From NCBI GenBank assembly GCA_964017155.1, contig OZ024854.1, positions 46,767,423 through 46,831,422 on the forward strand: DNA of 64,000 nucleotides, written 5' to 3'. A model generated the notes under the pieces. It had not been told where the DNA came from and ran no database searches. It saw only the letters and a program-made list of their open reading frames with translations. This DNA comes from Oasisia sp. SBJ-2009 (taxonomy: Eukaryota > Annelida > Polychaeta > Sabellida > Siboglinidae). A program made the position numbers and the translations under genes. Shown piece by piece: positions 24,339 to 37,258 of this stretch. The stretch's first letter is position 1; each line of letters opens with the position of its first letter.

Positions 24339-26922
24339 TTATCCGTCTAATTCATCGTTACGCTCGCGTTGTAATAATTCCGTGTAAGAATATTCTGGCA
24401 GTGACGTGGACGTGGCGCTTCGCCCACTTCCAACACAACAACGCCAACTGGTACTCCCGAAGTTCTGTTGAAAGTGTCGCCAAAACATATCTTCAGCTCG
24501 CGGGTCCAAGTTCAGTCGAATAGCTGGACTTTCGAAAATAAGTTGTTTTAACACATTTCGAAATTTCTGCGATTCACGAGAAGTCTCAAATGTCACAAAT
24601 ATATATTTATGATGTGGTCTGCTGCCGGCCAAAGCAATTCGAAATTGTTCTCATATTATGGGCAATTCCAAGACGTGTTGGGACAGACAGAGTATCAGTT
24701 TGTCACTCTGCTCAATCCCACGCGCCAGTGCTTCAATTTCAACCCCATCTGTTTCACCGTCCCGACCCATGATAAAAAGTTTCATTTGCCACTGATTCAC
24801 CACCTTTTCAACAAGATTGTTCTCCACCCAGCGTCTTACGTAGTCATCGTCTTCATCGTATAGGACCGCGGCGTCATATTGCATTTGGCTTCTCCCGACT
24901 ATGTGACAGGGACGTCGATAAATGACACAGAACATTCCCAACAAGACAACAACTACACTTACACAACCTATAAGGATGTGCGACGACTAACGAGAAAAAA
25001 ATGTCTCAGTGCATTCGCGCTCCAAATTTCCTAAATCTATGTGCTCAATTCGCGTATTAGACTTGTGGAACAAACACGTCATTTCCGTTTTATCAACAAT
25101 GTTTACTGCAGTCGTTTGCAGCCAGCGAATGAAAGGAACAGAGTCACAGTTACATGTCAACGGATTGCGGCGCATGTCAATTGCGAACGTTGCGTTCAGC
25201 ATGTCCAATTCCAGCATGAAATTGCTCGTTAGAAATGGCAAGCGATTTTCAGAGAGGTCGAGCAATTCGAGTGACGTCAAACTGTTCATTTGAATATCGA
25301 AATGTCTGAAGGCATTATTTCCTAAATTAATCAGCTTTAGCTTGGTAAGTTTATAAAATGCGTTGCGATTAATATATCTCAAACCGTTCGTTGAAAGGTC
25401 AATATCTTCCATTAGCTGAGCAGAGCTAAATATTGCAAAGAAGTCATTATCTGCTGCACCAATCTTGTTGTGTGACTGGTTTAGCACGCGAAGAGACGGT
25501 AACTGTTTGAGAAATTCTGGATGGATGGATTCGACGATTCCGTGACTGGCATCAAGAATTTGAAGTTGCGTTAAACCGACAAGAATACCACCGCTGCGTG
25601 CAATGGAGCGCGTTCCAAATATGTTGAGGAGCAAAACGTTGTTTTCACGGCTGAATGAAAACAATCCTGAATTAGTCGATGTACTCCTAAAATTCGAATC
25701 GCTGACATCTACCATATTAACTGAAGACGGGATATAGAACTGTACTTGATGTGTGCTTGTAACAGCATTCGCACGGAAAGCGGTTACATTAAATTCGGGA
25801 ATCTGGTGAGGATATTGTGTAATATAGTATTCAATGTGAAATTGTGTCCTGCGCCAGTTATAACAATATTTGTATAGGTAGCCCGGTCCTGGAACGTTCG
25901 AATATGTCATAACCACTTTCTTTAGATGTTTGAAGTAATGAGTCAAGTTTGATTGAAGTGTCACTGGTAAAATCAACGGATTGTAGTCGATGTAGATTTC
26001 TTGCAGTCCAGAAAGACAATTAGCGTCTCGCGGTATGAAAGTTGTCAATCCGATAGATCGCAAGCTGAGTGTTTTTACGTTTTGCCAAAACAGACCACCA
26101 TCGCAGAAATAATTGAGGTCGTATATATCTTTGCCATTCGTACCGTCCAGAATCACCGTGTCGATGCTATTGTTTTCGGATTTCCCGAGTGAGAGAACCA
26201 CTTGTTTCAAGTCCATGTAATCGTTGCAGCAGAGATTCAAGACTCGGAATTTCTTGAAGTTAGAAAAGGCCCCAAGTTCTGTACGCTTGACGAAAGCATG
26301 ACGCAACGTCAACGTGGACACATTGGAATTACGGAGGACGGCAAATGTGTTCACCGTAACTGTTGACAAATCGTAAGATTGATGTGTTCCGTTTAAAATG
26401 AGAGTGGTCAGTTTAGGTAGCCTGCCGTAGATCTCTGGCAAAGACACGTTTTGGCTAGTCACAGACAGAGTTCGTAGTTCGATGAGCGGTTCTAGGATAG
26501 CCAGAGGGTAGTGTCCGCCTTTTCCCTGGAATGCAATGGCTAGAACTTGTATAGACGGTAAACCCGCAAAAGTCTCCCTCGGAAGACGGATCGGGTCGAG
26601 TATGTTTTCCGGCATGATCAGCTCTCGCAAATTTACAAGTCCGACGAAGCAATTTTTCTGCAAATTTTTAATTTCATTATTCGAGAGGTCTAAACGCACT
26701 AGTTTTGGCGTTCTCCGGAACAACGGTGATATCGTTGTCTGCCAGATTCAGCTGAGTAGCTCCACTGGAGATGTTTATGGGAAGTCGGGCGATATTGCGA
26801 GCGCTGCAGTCGAACACAAACATGGCGATCTCCCCGGCAGTGTGCGACTCGTTACAGTGGCGACACAGCAGCCTTGTTAACAGTGCGCAAAGCACACTCG
26901 TATAGAGTAACGTCGACGTCAT
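24339..26922 (-). pseudogene. TLR3: Toll-like receptor pseudogene
   Basis: All parts of the receptor are recognisable: signal peptide, LRRs, Cys-rich cap, membrane helix and TIR. Four lesions break it. A short deletion near 26705-26710 shifts the frame within the first LRRs. A TAG at 24987-24989 lies just before the membrane helix. A stop falls inside the TIR near 24648-24650, where TLR4 has Arg. A 30-bp in-frame deletion near 24557 removes the Ser-Tyr-Val-Pro-Arg-Asp segment between two copies of a CACATTT-like repeat. The ectodomain is closest to TLR1. A LINE sits in its 5' flank. No functional receptor could be made; a truncated secreted ectodomain is unlikely because of the early frameshift. 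Confidence 0.93.
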
Positions 26923-27290
26923 CGTGGCGCTGACAGATTGTCTGGAAATAGAGAAAGTTGAATGGATTAACGGGAAACAAAAGGCTTCTTCTTGACGTGA
27001 TGCGCGTAAACGTTTTAATGTAAATTAAAACGTTGTCACTACAGTTAACAATTTCCAATCAGCAGAACGCAGCGTGAAAATGATAGCTTCTGATAAACAT
27101 TTTATGTCAGATATTTCGGAGGCAAATAACTGGTTTATGGAGTTTAGATTGTCAAAACAAGTGCGAGTCGTGAAATTGGCTATGACGCCACAGGATCGTA
27201 GTTTCTATTGACATGTAGGGAAACACTGTTTTGTTGCATACTGCTGGCGTAATAGTTTTGTGTGTACACTTGCAAATTGTTAGGGTTTGT
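26923..27290. other. 5' flank of TLR3
   Basis: This flank is nearly identical to the 5' flank of TLR1 (1395-1764), including the candidate acceptor tract upstream of the ATG. No gene was seen. Confidence 0.5.
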
Positions 27291-27297
27291 TAATACA

Positions 27298-28046
27298 TGT
27301 TATACCCAGGAGCCACTCCTGGTGTTCAAGCGTATCTTTATAAATGTATATGTCAACCAACGTTAACATACGGTTTAGAGTGTATGGGCAGCACCGCCAT
27401 CCAAATGCGTCGACTTGAATCTGCACAGGGTAAATTAATTAAACAAAGTCTTGGATTAAGCAAACTATCCCACAACACAGCCTTACTTAAAGCACTAAAT
27501 ATTGAAAAGATCGAAGATATTGTAAATAGAAATGTTTTATCCTTGTATAGTAGAATATTTAATGTGGAAAGTCCAGCGCGTCGACTGATGCAGCACTTAC
27601 TGTCTCGTTTTATATGTTATAGTGAAACGGTACCTGGAACCCTGTTGTATAAAGTAGTATCTATGGGCGAGTCACCCAGTAAACGAGCCTTTAATTTAAA
27701 TCAACATGTACCACAAAGTAGTGCGACAAATGATGGTCTTGTTGACTCGATTAGACACCTTTTATTTACTGATAATTTTAACAGACCATATTCACATGAA
27801 CATCTTTTAGTTCATCTCTTAACCACTGCACTCTAATATATTACGCGTCTCTTTATTTTAACTGATATACACAATATACACTGAATTTTATATATTATAC
27901 CATGCCACTGTATGTATTGTTGTTATTTATTTTATTTTATCAGGTTTTTATTCTCCACCGTGTGTCTTTTATATGTGATTGCACGTATGAATATGTATGT
28001 AATGTTTCTTCTCCGGCAACGGAGGCTGAATAAATAATTTTAATTT
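27298..28046 (+). mobile_element. LINE 3' fragment inserted 5' of TLR3
   Basis: A 5'-truncated non-LTR insertion carries about 180 codons from the C-terminal part of a LINE protein (27297-27836) plus an AT-rich 3' end. It is flanked by the direct repeat TTAATACA (27290-27297 and 28046-28053). Units 1 and 4 have the uninterrupted sequence, so the insertion is specific to unit 3. It lies about 370 bp upstream of the TLR3 ATG. Confidence 0.8.
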
Positions 28047-28149
28047 TAATACACCTAGATGCATATATCTAAAACGTTGCCTTTTGTAGCCATGGAAATT
28101 GTTACTATGTAATTTAAGAGATGCTAGTCAGTAATCGCTCTGGACAAAA

Positions 28150-28680
28150 CTTCCCGATGCCCTTAAAACAATCTGGATACAGCCGCTGCAGATCTTCTTT
28201 CGAGTTCAACGGCGGTAGATGCTCGCTGACTGCACAGTTCAAGGTCACAAAGTTAAGCTTTCGGCAGGAAGGTAGTCCCAAGATCATTGGACCTGGCGTG
28301 TCAGCTACAAAAAACTCTGCTTCGTATGTGGTTGTCTCGTGCGCACACTTCAGTCGCGTAGTACCATACTGCCGGATCAGCTGTCCGTTGTAGGCAGTTA
28401 GGATCGTGTATCGATGCTGAAGGCTGCCTCGCACTGGTATTCCTTCTGTGTCGATGTCTGACGGATACATGCGCTGGGACGTTCTCAGCGGCATTACGGT
28501 ACCCTGCGCACCTGTGTCGACCTTGACACGAAGTGTCGCTGGGGTATCAGGCCTGTCTTTCAGTGTGATCCCGAGAGTCGCATATACCTCGTCCCTCTCG
28601 ACGGCATTGATGTTAACAGTATTAAAAGCAAGCGGCTCGAAGTTGTCGCTGAGCTGATCGAAGCTGGCGTTGGCGCTCAT
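28150..28680 (-). pseudogene. Gypsy copy 2 aspartic protease fragment
   Basis: The retropepsin segment with Val-Asp-Thr-Gly-Ala is nearly identical to copy 1. The frame runs out of the element across the deletion junction, so about ten terminal residues come from flank DNA. It is non-functional. Confidence 0.75.
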
Positions 28681-29402
28681 CTCGGTTGGTCCTTCGTCTT
28701 GGCATAGCTCGAGATCTTGGTCGCCCAGAAGAGTGTGGTCTTCCTCCGGCGCCAGACGTCCAACGTGTAGTCTGCTGACATACTCGCTGCCAGTGATTTA
28801 GTTTACCACATGCATTACACTTACTGCCCTCTGCTGGACATCGATCTGTGGGCACATGATGACGTCCACATTTTGCGCACGTAGGTACCCCCTCTCGACG
28901 TCCACTTGGCTCATATGTTCCCCGCGACCGGCTGACGTGACTGATGCTGCTAGCGTTTCCTGAAAACTGCTGCATATTAGCCAGTGTTGTCCCATGCGTC
29001 CTACCAACGTCCATCGCCGCGTCAAGTGTTAGCGTCTCATCACGGCATAATGGCTTTTCCTGCACTTTCCCATGCGGACACCCACTACTAACTGTTCGAT
29101 CAACCTCTTCTCGGTCTCTGTAGCATCACGGAACTTGCATTTACGCCCTGCGTCTTGCAGCGTGTCATGAACTCGTCAACTGTCTCAGAGCTCAACTGCC
29201 TGAAGGTTTGGAGATGAAAACGACTCAGCCTGTAATTTGACTTGGGTTCTATCAGAGCCTGGAATTTAGCCCAAATAACCTTAACATCTTTCTTAAACGT
29301 TTCACTGAGGTCCCAAGTTTTGTACATTCGCAGATCCTCCTGTCCTACCCATAGCAGGATGTAGGTCACTCGTTCACTTTGCATTTTTGGCTTTTTCGGC
29401 AA
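28622..29402 (-). pseudogene. Gypsy copy 2 gag fragments
   Basis: A zinc-knuckle frame (28622-29065) and an upstream gag core frame (29100-29402) belong together but are out of frame with each other. The core contains Trp-Ala-Lys-Phe-Gln-Ala-Leu-Ile and Arg-Phe-His-Leu-Gln, as in copy 4. The gene is broken. Confidence 0.7.
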
Positions 29403-29838
29403 AAGGACCCACTGAACATTAGTTCACAGTATTGAAAGAATGAATTAACGAAACTCCGTAGGTAGATCAGTGTTTAACCAGTTCATGCGGGGCGACTCGA
29501 TGCCTGACCGATCACGCATAGTTACCTATTAATGGCAATGGCCAATCACTTACACAGGGAGAACAAATCGGGTCTGGAACGGCGAACATTCGGACGCACG
29601 CCGAAGTGGAGTGGCGTCTCAAGAGCGTCGACGGTGCGTGTTGACCTAGTTTAAGTATTTACGAAATTCGAAAGCGCCGGCTTCAGCATAGCTGCCACCA
29701 TGAAACGTGTCGTCTTGGCCTTCCTAGTGGGTACTAAGATATTTTTCGCCTCATCTCGCATTCATACATCGGTATCTGATTCAACACACAGAAGTACGGA
29801 ACTAATCAATTTATTCTGATCACAAGCGACAGAGGAAT

Positions 29839-30383
29839 AGGGCCCGTAAGTGTGTCACGATAAATGGCGTAACTCCGCGCGATTGGAGCTCATTGGGGTC
29901 TAAGCGGGACAATTGGGGACTGGTCACAAGAATAATACACAATAAAATAGTTTACGGGATTTGCATTTTACATTGCTGTACATTGTGGTTTCGATAAGCA
30001 CTTATATCTGACAAGTTGTCTAAATTCGCATAATCATAACACATGTGTACGTTTGCCCCAAACAGGTTGTACTACGCGAAAATTTGCACTTTTCATTATT
30101 AGTCAAGATCGCCAAACGCAAGTACTTGCCGCTATTGCCATGGCAACCACCATTATAATCGTTTACATTTTGTGATTTCCGTGATCATTGTCACCGGCAA
30201 AGTGTTCCACTGCTTCTGCTTCTAATAATCCTTCGGACAGTGTAACTGAAATAGTTAGACTGGAACAGTTCGATTATTACTACCAAACACAAAACGAAGT
30301 CCTATACGTTAACATGGAGAATATGGACCTCCTGCCCTCCACTGCCCCCAGCCTCGTTTTCGCGCGCGAGACTTACACGCCCT
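29839..30383 (-). mobile_element. MITE-like element inserted in the Gypsy copy 2 LTR
   Basis: A 545-bp inverted relative of the unit MITE (6362-7022) lies between GAGGAAT and ATACAGCG. The uninterrupted copy 1 LTR reads GAGGAATACAGCG. The ends are AGGGCCCGTAAGT and ACTTACACGCCCT and the duplicated target is AT (or ATA). This gives the cleanest definition of the family's ends. Confidence 0.85.
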
Positions 30384-30486
30384 ATACAGCGATTGACACT
30401 CTAGTCTCATCATCTCCAAAGCCTCGATCTCCCAATTGCGTATATCGTTCTATGTTCTACGTGTATTGACATAATATCACAACCGT

Positions 30487-30967
30487 GAGCTACGCCGTTT
30501 AAGGGGTACATTAACTATCCCTCTAGAACAAACTGTTCAAATTCAAAACGTATGACTGCCTGGCTTTGAAATGTTTGTTGACAGTAGAGAGTGGGGTGAC
30601 TGAACTGTTAACTGGAATAAGACATTATATTATGTTAAAATGATTGAGTCAATGTATTAACTGCAATAAGACAGTGTGTGTAAGTAGATTAATAAGACGC
30701 CGTGAGAATATTAATAGTGTGTCAACTGAATTGTTAGTTTTTTTTTAACTGGACAGAGGAAATGAAATTGTTATGTGTGTGTATGTGTGTTTGTTTGTAT
30801 GCTTGAGTGTGTGTTTGTTTGTGTTTGGTTGTGTGAATGCGTTTGTGTGAGTGTGTAGTTTACATGTGCTGTCAGGGTTGATATAATATGTGTTGGCTGG
30901 ACGGAGATAGTGTGTTGACTGGATTGGGTGTATCCGTACCAAGTGCACTTATGTATATTATGTTAAT
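30487..30967. other. Unit 3 spacer
   Basis: This is GT-rich unit spacer as in unit 1, without the SINE. No gene was seen. Confidence 0.5.
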
Positions 30968-31633
30968 AGGCTATGTAAGTCTCGCGCTCGAAAACGAGGT
31001 TGGGGGCAGGAAGTCCATTTTCTCCATGTTGAAATATAGGATTTTATTTTTATGAATCGGACTGTCCCAAAATAGTGTATTATGGTTATATTTTACGCAG
31101 GATAATTACAAGCAGAAGCAGTGGAACACTTTGCCGGTGACAATGATCACATCTATCATGCATTTTAATCGATTATTATGGTGGTTGCCATGACATCGGC
31201 AGCTAGTACTTGGTGGTTTTGACTAGTAGACTCCTAAAGAAGAATGCCATCTTCCGCGCAGTACAACTTGTTTTGGGCATGTGTTATGATTACGAACATT
31301 TCGACAACTTTTCAGATATCAGTGCTTATCGAACTGTTGCTAAACCACAACGTACAGCAATATGTAAAATGCAAATCACGTAAAAGACACATACGGCCTA
31401 AAAAATTGTGTATACTATCTGCGCTAGCTACGAAAATCGCTATATGTATATGGCACTGTGGTAGTCTCAATATGTAATCGGACATTTAAGATATGAAAGG
31501 TATAACGCAAGATATTCATCGGTCGGAATCTACAACTGTTTTCCGTCGTTAGAATAATATTCATGTGTCCAGTTCCCAATCAGCTCCAGTTGCGCGGAGT
31601 CTCGTCATGTATCGTGACCAACTTACACGCCCT
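30968..31633 (+). mobile_element. MITE-like element, unit 3 native copy
   Basis: This is collinear with 6362-7022 and flanked by AT. It lies only 0.6 kb from an inverted relative at 29839-30383, so the two could pair as a long hairpin. Confidence 0.7.
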
Positions 31634-32810
<1,177 letters not shown>

Positions 32811-32882
32811 ACACACTCATACGCACGTCCATGCCAACGGGTGCAAACACACACCACACATACAGAGATACACACACACGGA

Positions 32883-32914
<32 letters not shown>

Positions 32915-33004
32915 CACACATGTGCACTCACTCACTCACTTACTCACTCACTCATTCGCTCACTCACTCACTCACTCACTCACACACTTACACAAACTCA
33001 CACA

Positions 33005-33036
<32 letters not shown>

Positions 33037-33055
33037 TGCCCACATACGCACACGC

Positions 33056-33103
<48 letters not shown>

Positions 33104-33143
33104 ACACACACACATATTCACACACATATATTCACACACATTA

Positions 33144-33228
<85 letters not shown>
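32811..33228. repeat. CA / ACGC / ACTC / TA compound microsatellite at unit 3/4 junction
   Basis: CA, (ACGC)n, (ACTC)n and finally (TA)n follow one another and lead straight into ACTGCGTGTTTTTT of unit 4. This junction has no inserted element and so shows the basic joint between units. Confidence 0.95.
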
Positions 33229-34005
33229 TGCGTGTTTTTTTTACCTTCGGTAACAGGTCCGCGTATCATTTACGACATTGTTTGCGGCATCGTTTACTTT
33301 CTTTGACAAGGGAGTTCCTTTGGTAAAAATATTTCGACATCTTGGGGAAACATAGCGTAGTTATTTGTTGCAGTTATATTTGATCAAATAACGTATAAAA
33401 CCACAACGTAAGACATGGTGTGGAAAGAATACTAATAAGCATATATCGTTCATAGTGTACATTCACATTCACAAATATATTGTATTTATTGATTCAGTTG
33501 ACATGTATAACAATTTGATAAAGTGCATATATCACTGTAGTTATTTAGCAAACATAAAAAAATTGCACATAGTAGCTAAAACAAATGATCTACTCGATTT
33601 TCAACAGGGTAGTTGGAACATCCTGTCGTGAATATATACATTTTAACAGGTAGCAACATTGTACGTTGTGACCATACTGGTTGAACGCCACCGACTTATC
33701 CATGTTAAGATACTAATATTTAATTACTGTTTCTTCGTTGTCAACCTCACAAGCCAGGATTGTATGCCACGAAACTAGCCAAGACAGATCCTCTTCGAGA
33801 TGTACAGAATTTAGGCGAGTCGAACTAATTGATTGACTTTGCCAGTCGTCAGTGCGTCACCAGTGAGAACAACGCAAATACTCGCTTCAATTTGAAGACG
33901 GTTAAATAACGTGTGGGAATTCGAGAATAACGACCCGACCACCATACATGTAACAAGAACAAAGTCACCAACCATTACATCACATGACCGGAGTCCGCAT
34001 TTTAG
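33229..34005. other. 3' flank of TLR4
   Basis: This is a shortened version of the flanks at 13912-15079 and 23202-24338; an internal piece of about 350 bp is missing. A candidate minus-strand ATTAAA lies at 33719-33724. No gene was seen. Confidence 0.5.
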
Positions 34006-36639
34006 TTATCCGTCTAATTCATTGTTACGCTCGCGTTGTAATAATTCCGTGTAAGAATATTCTGGCAGTGACATGGACGTGGCGCTTCGCCCACTTCCAA
34101 CACAACAACGCCATCTGGTGCTCCCGAAGTTCTGTTGAAAGTGTCGCCAAAATATATCTTCAGCTCGCGAGTCAAAGTGCAGTCGAATAGCTGGACTTTC
34201 GAAAATAAGTTGTTTTATCACATTTTCACAATCCCTCGGTACATAGGATTTCAGCACATTTCGAAATTTCTGCGATTCACGAGAAGTCTCAAATGTCACA
34301 AATATATATTTATGATGTGGTCTGCTGCCGGCCAAAGCAATTCGAAATTGATCTCTTATTATGGGCAATTCCAAGACGTGTTGGGACAGACAGAGTATCA
34401 GTGTGTCACTCTGCTCAATCCCACGCGCCAGTGCTTCAATTTCACCCCCCTCTGTTTCACCGTCCCGACCCATGATAAAAAGTTTCATTTGCCACTGATT
34501 CTCCACGTTTTCAACAAGATCGTTCTCCACCCAGCGTCTTACGTAGTCATCCTCTTCATCGTATAGGACCGCGGCATCATACCGCATTTGGCTCCTCCTG
34601 ACTTTGTGACAGGGACGTCGATAAATGACACAGAACAGTCCCAACATGACAACAAGTACACTTACACAACCTATAAGGATGTGGGACCATTTACGAGAAA
34701 AAAATGTATCACTGCATTCTCTCTCCAAATGTCCTAAATCTATGTGCTCGAGTCGCGTATTAGACTTGTGGAACAAGCACGTCATTTCCGTTTTATCAAC
34801 AATGTTTACTGCAGTCGTTTGCAGCCAGCGAATGAAAGGAACAGAGTCACAGTTACATGTCAACGGATTGCGGCGCATGTCAATTGCGAACGTTGCGTTC
34901 AGCATGTCCAATTCCTTCATGAAACTGCTCGTTAGAAATGGCAAGCGATTTTCAGAGAGGTCGAGCAATTCGAGTGACGTCAAACTGTTCATTTGAATAT
35001 CGAAATGTCTGAAGGCATTATTTCCTAATTTAATCAGCTTTAGCTTGGTAAGTTTATAAAATGCGTTGCGATTAATATATCTCAAACCGTTCGTTGAAAG
35101 GTCAATATCTTCCAGTAGCCGAGCAAAGCTAAATATTGCAAAGAAGTCATTATGTGCTGCACCAATCTTGTTGTGTGACTGGTTTAGCACGCGAAGAGAC
35201 GGTAACTGTTTCAGAAATTCTGGATGGATGGATTCGACGATTCCGTGACTGGCATCAAGAATCTGAAGTTGCGTTAAACCAACAAGAATACCACCGCTGC
35301 GTGCAATGGAGCGCGTTCCAGATATGTTGAGGAACAAAACGTTGTTTTCACGACTGAATGACAATACTCCGGAATTAGTTGACGTACTCCTAAAATTCGA
35401 ATCGCTGACATCTACGATATTAATTGAAGACGGGATATAGAACTGTACTTGATGTGTGCTTGTAACCGCATTCGCACGTAAAGCGGTTACATTAACTTCC
35501 GGAAACTGGTGAGGATATTGTGTAATATAGTTTTCCGTGTGAAACTGTGTCCTGCCCGATGTACGACAATATTTATATTTGTAGCCCGGTCCTGGAACGT
35601 TCGAATATGTCATAACCACTTTCTTTAGATTTTTGAAGTAATGAGTCAAGTTTGGTTGAAATGTCACTGGTAAAATCAACGGATTGTAGTCGATGTAGAT
35701 TTCTTGCAGTCCAGAAAGACAATTAGCGTCTCGCGGTATGAAAGTTGTCAATCCGACAGATCGCAAGCTGAGTCTTTTTACGTTTTGCCAAAACAGACCA
35801 CCATCGCAGAAATAATTGATGTCGTATATATCTTTACCATTCGTACCGTCCAGAATCACCGTGTCGATGCTATTGTTTTCGGATTTCCCGAGTGAGAGAA
35901 CCACTTGTTTCAAGTCCATGTCATCGTTGCAGCAGAGATTCAAGACTCGGAGTTTCTTGAAGTTAGAAAAGGCCCCAAGTTCAATACGCTTGACTAAAGC
36001 ATGACGCAACATCAACGTGGACACATTGGAATTACGCAGGACGGCAAATGTGCTCACCGTAACTGTTGACAAATCGTAAGACATAGATGCTCCGTCTAAG
36101 ACGAGAGTGGTTAGCTTAGGTAGCCTGCCGTATATTTCTGGCAAAGACACGTTTTGGCTAGTCACAGACAGAGTTCGTAGTTCGATGAGCGGTTCTAGGA
36201 TAGCCAGAGGGTAGTGTCCGCCTTTTCCAAGGTATGGAATGGCTAGAAGTTGTAGAGACGGCAGACCCGCAAAAGTCTTCCTCGGAAGACGGATCGGGTC
36301 GAGTTTGTTTTCCGGCATGATCAGCTCTCGCAAATTTACAAGTCCGACGAAGCAATTTTTCTGCAAATTTATAATTCCATTATTCGAGAGGTCTAAGCGC
36401 ACTAGGTTTGGCAGATGTATGAAGGCGTTCTCCGGAACAACGGTGATATCGTTGTCTGCCAGATTCAGCTGAGTAGCTCGACTGGAGATGTTTATGGGAA
36501 GTCGGGCGATATTTCGAGCGCTGCAGTCGAACGCAAATCTGGCGACGTCCCCGGCAGTGTGCGACTCGTCACAGTGGCGACACAGCAGCCTTGTTGACAG
36601 TGCGCAAAGCACACTCGTATAGAGTAACGTCGACGTCAT
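34006..36639 (-). CDS. TLR4: intact intronless Toll-like receptor, 877 aa
   Basis: This is a predicted membrane TLR with the same length and layout as TLR2: signal peptide 1-20, LRRs about 54-580, Cys-rich cap about 588-640, membrane helix 650-672, TIR about 684-840 and a short Ser/Glu-rich tail. It retains Arg-Asp in box 2 (Gly-Arg-Asp-Gly-Glu-Thr-Glu-Gly-Gly) but, like its neighbours, lacks the BB-loop Pro. The ectodomain differs from TLR2 at scattered positions, mainly in the first ten repeats. The ATG at 36637-36639 is conserved. With TLR2 it is one of two copies in the window able to make a receptor. Confidence 0.95.
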   Translation of the reverse strand: MTSTLLYTSVLCALSTRLLCRHCDESHTAGDVARFAFDCSARNIARLPINISSRATQLNLADNDITVVPENAFIHLPNLVRLDLSNNGIINLQKNCFVGLVNLRELIMPENKLDPIRLPRKTFAGLPSLQLLAIPYLGKGGHYPLAILEPLIELRTLSVTSQNVSLPEIYGRLPKLTTLVLDGASMSYDLSTVTVSTFAVLRNSNVSTLMLRHALVKRIELGAFSNFKKLRVLNLCCNDDMDLKQVVLSLGKSENNSIDTVILDGTNGKDIYDINYFCDGGLFWQNVKRLSLRSVGLTTFIPRDANCLSGLQEIYIDYNPLILPVTFQPNLTHYFKNLKKVVMTYSNVPGPGYKYKYCRTSGRTQFHTENYITQYPHQFPEVNVTALRANAVTSTHQVQFYIPSSINIVDVSDSNFRSTSTNSGVLSFSRENNVLFLNISGTRSIARSGGILVGLTQLQILDASHGIVESIHPEFLKQLPSLRVLNQSHNKIGAAHNDFFAIFSFARLLEDIDLSTNGLRYINRNAFYKLTKLKLIKLGNNAFRHFDIQMNSLTSLELLDLSENRLPFLTSSFMKELDMLNATFAIDMRRNPLTCNCDSVPFIRWLQTTAVNIVDKTEMTCLFHKSNTRLEHIDLGHLERECSDTFFSRKWSHILIGCVSVLVVMLGLFCVIYRRPCHKVRRSQMRYDAAVLYDEEDDYVRRWVENDLVENVENQWQMKLFIMGRDGETEGGEIEALARGIEQSDTLILCLSQHVLELPIIRDQFRIALAGSRPHHKYIFVTFETSRESQKFRNVLKSYVPRDCENVIKQLIFESPAIRLHFDSRAEDIFWRHFQQNFGSTRWRCCVGSGRSATSMSLPEYSYTELLQRERNNELDG

Positions 36640-36658
36640 CGTGGCGCTGACTGATTGT

Positions 36659-36674
36659 CTGGAAATAGATAAAG
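36659..36674 (-). promoter_or_regulatory. Candidate 5'UTR splice acceptor of TLR4
   Basis: On the minus strand CTTTATCTATTTCCAG lies about 20 nt upstream of the ATG and differs from TLR2 by one base. A non-coding upstream exon is therefore possible. Confidence 0.4.
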
Positions 36675-37258
36675 TTGAATGGATTAACGGGAAACAAAAG
36701 GCTTCTTCTTGACGTGATGCGCATAAACGTTTTAATGTAAATTAAAACGTTGTCACTACAGTTAACAATTTCCAATCAGCAGAACGCAGCGTGAAAATGA
36801 TAGCTTCTGATAAACATTTGATGTCAGATATTTCGGAGGCAAATAACTGGTTTATGGAGTTTAGCTTGTCAAAACAATTGCGAGTCGTGACATTGGCTAT
36901 GACGCGACAGGATCGTAGTTTCTATTGACATGTAGGGAAAAAAAGTGTTGTTGCATACTGCTGGCGTAATAGTTTTGTGTGTACACTTGCAAATTGTTAG
37001 GGTTTGTTAATACACCTAGATGCATAGATCCAAAACGTTGCCTTTTGTAACCATGGAAATTGTTACTATGTAATTTAAGATATTCTAGTCGGTAATCGCT
37101 CTGGACAAAACCGACTCCGGACGAAAAACCCAGGACATTAGTCCCCGGAATAAAACCAACTTGGGCAAAATTACCCTGGACACCGCTAGTTCACTTTGCT
37201 TGTTTGGTATATTATAACTGCAATTAGCCAATTGTGTTTTAATTTATACTCAAATGTA
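36675..37258. other. 5' flank of TLR4
   Basis: This flank is collinear with 1430-2013. No gene was seen. Confidence 0.5.

Larger units (their letters stand above)
28148..30481 (-). mobile_element. Gypsy copy 2, partly deleted
   Basis: This copy belongs to the same family and carries the same right-hand target duplication (ACCGT, 30482-30486) as copies 1 and 3. Its left part is gone: at 28148-28150 flank sequence (...GGACAAAAC) joins directly to the protease region (TTCCCGATG...). The two parents share AAC, so the deletion used a 3-bp microhomology. Protease (28114-28680) and zinc-knuckle (28622-29065) frames remain, as does a gag fragment at 29100-29402. The 5' LTR starts at 29701 and is split by an inverted MITE at 29839-30383. 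Confidence 0.85.
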
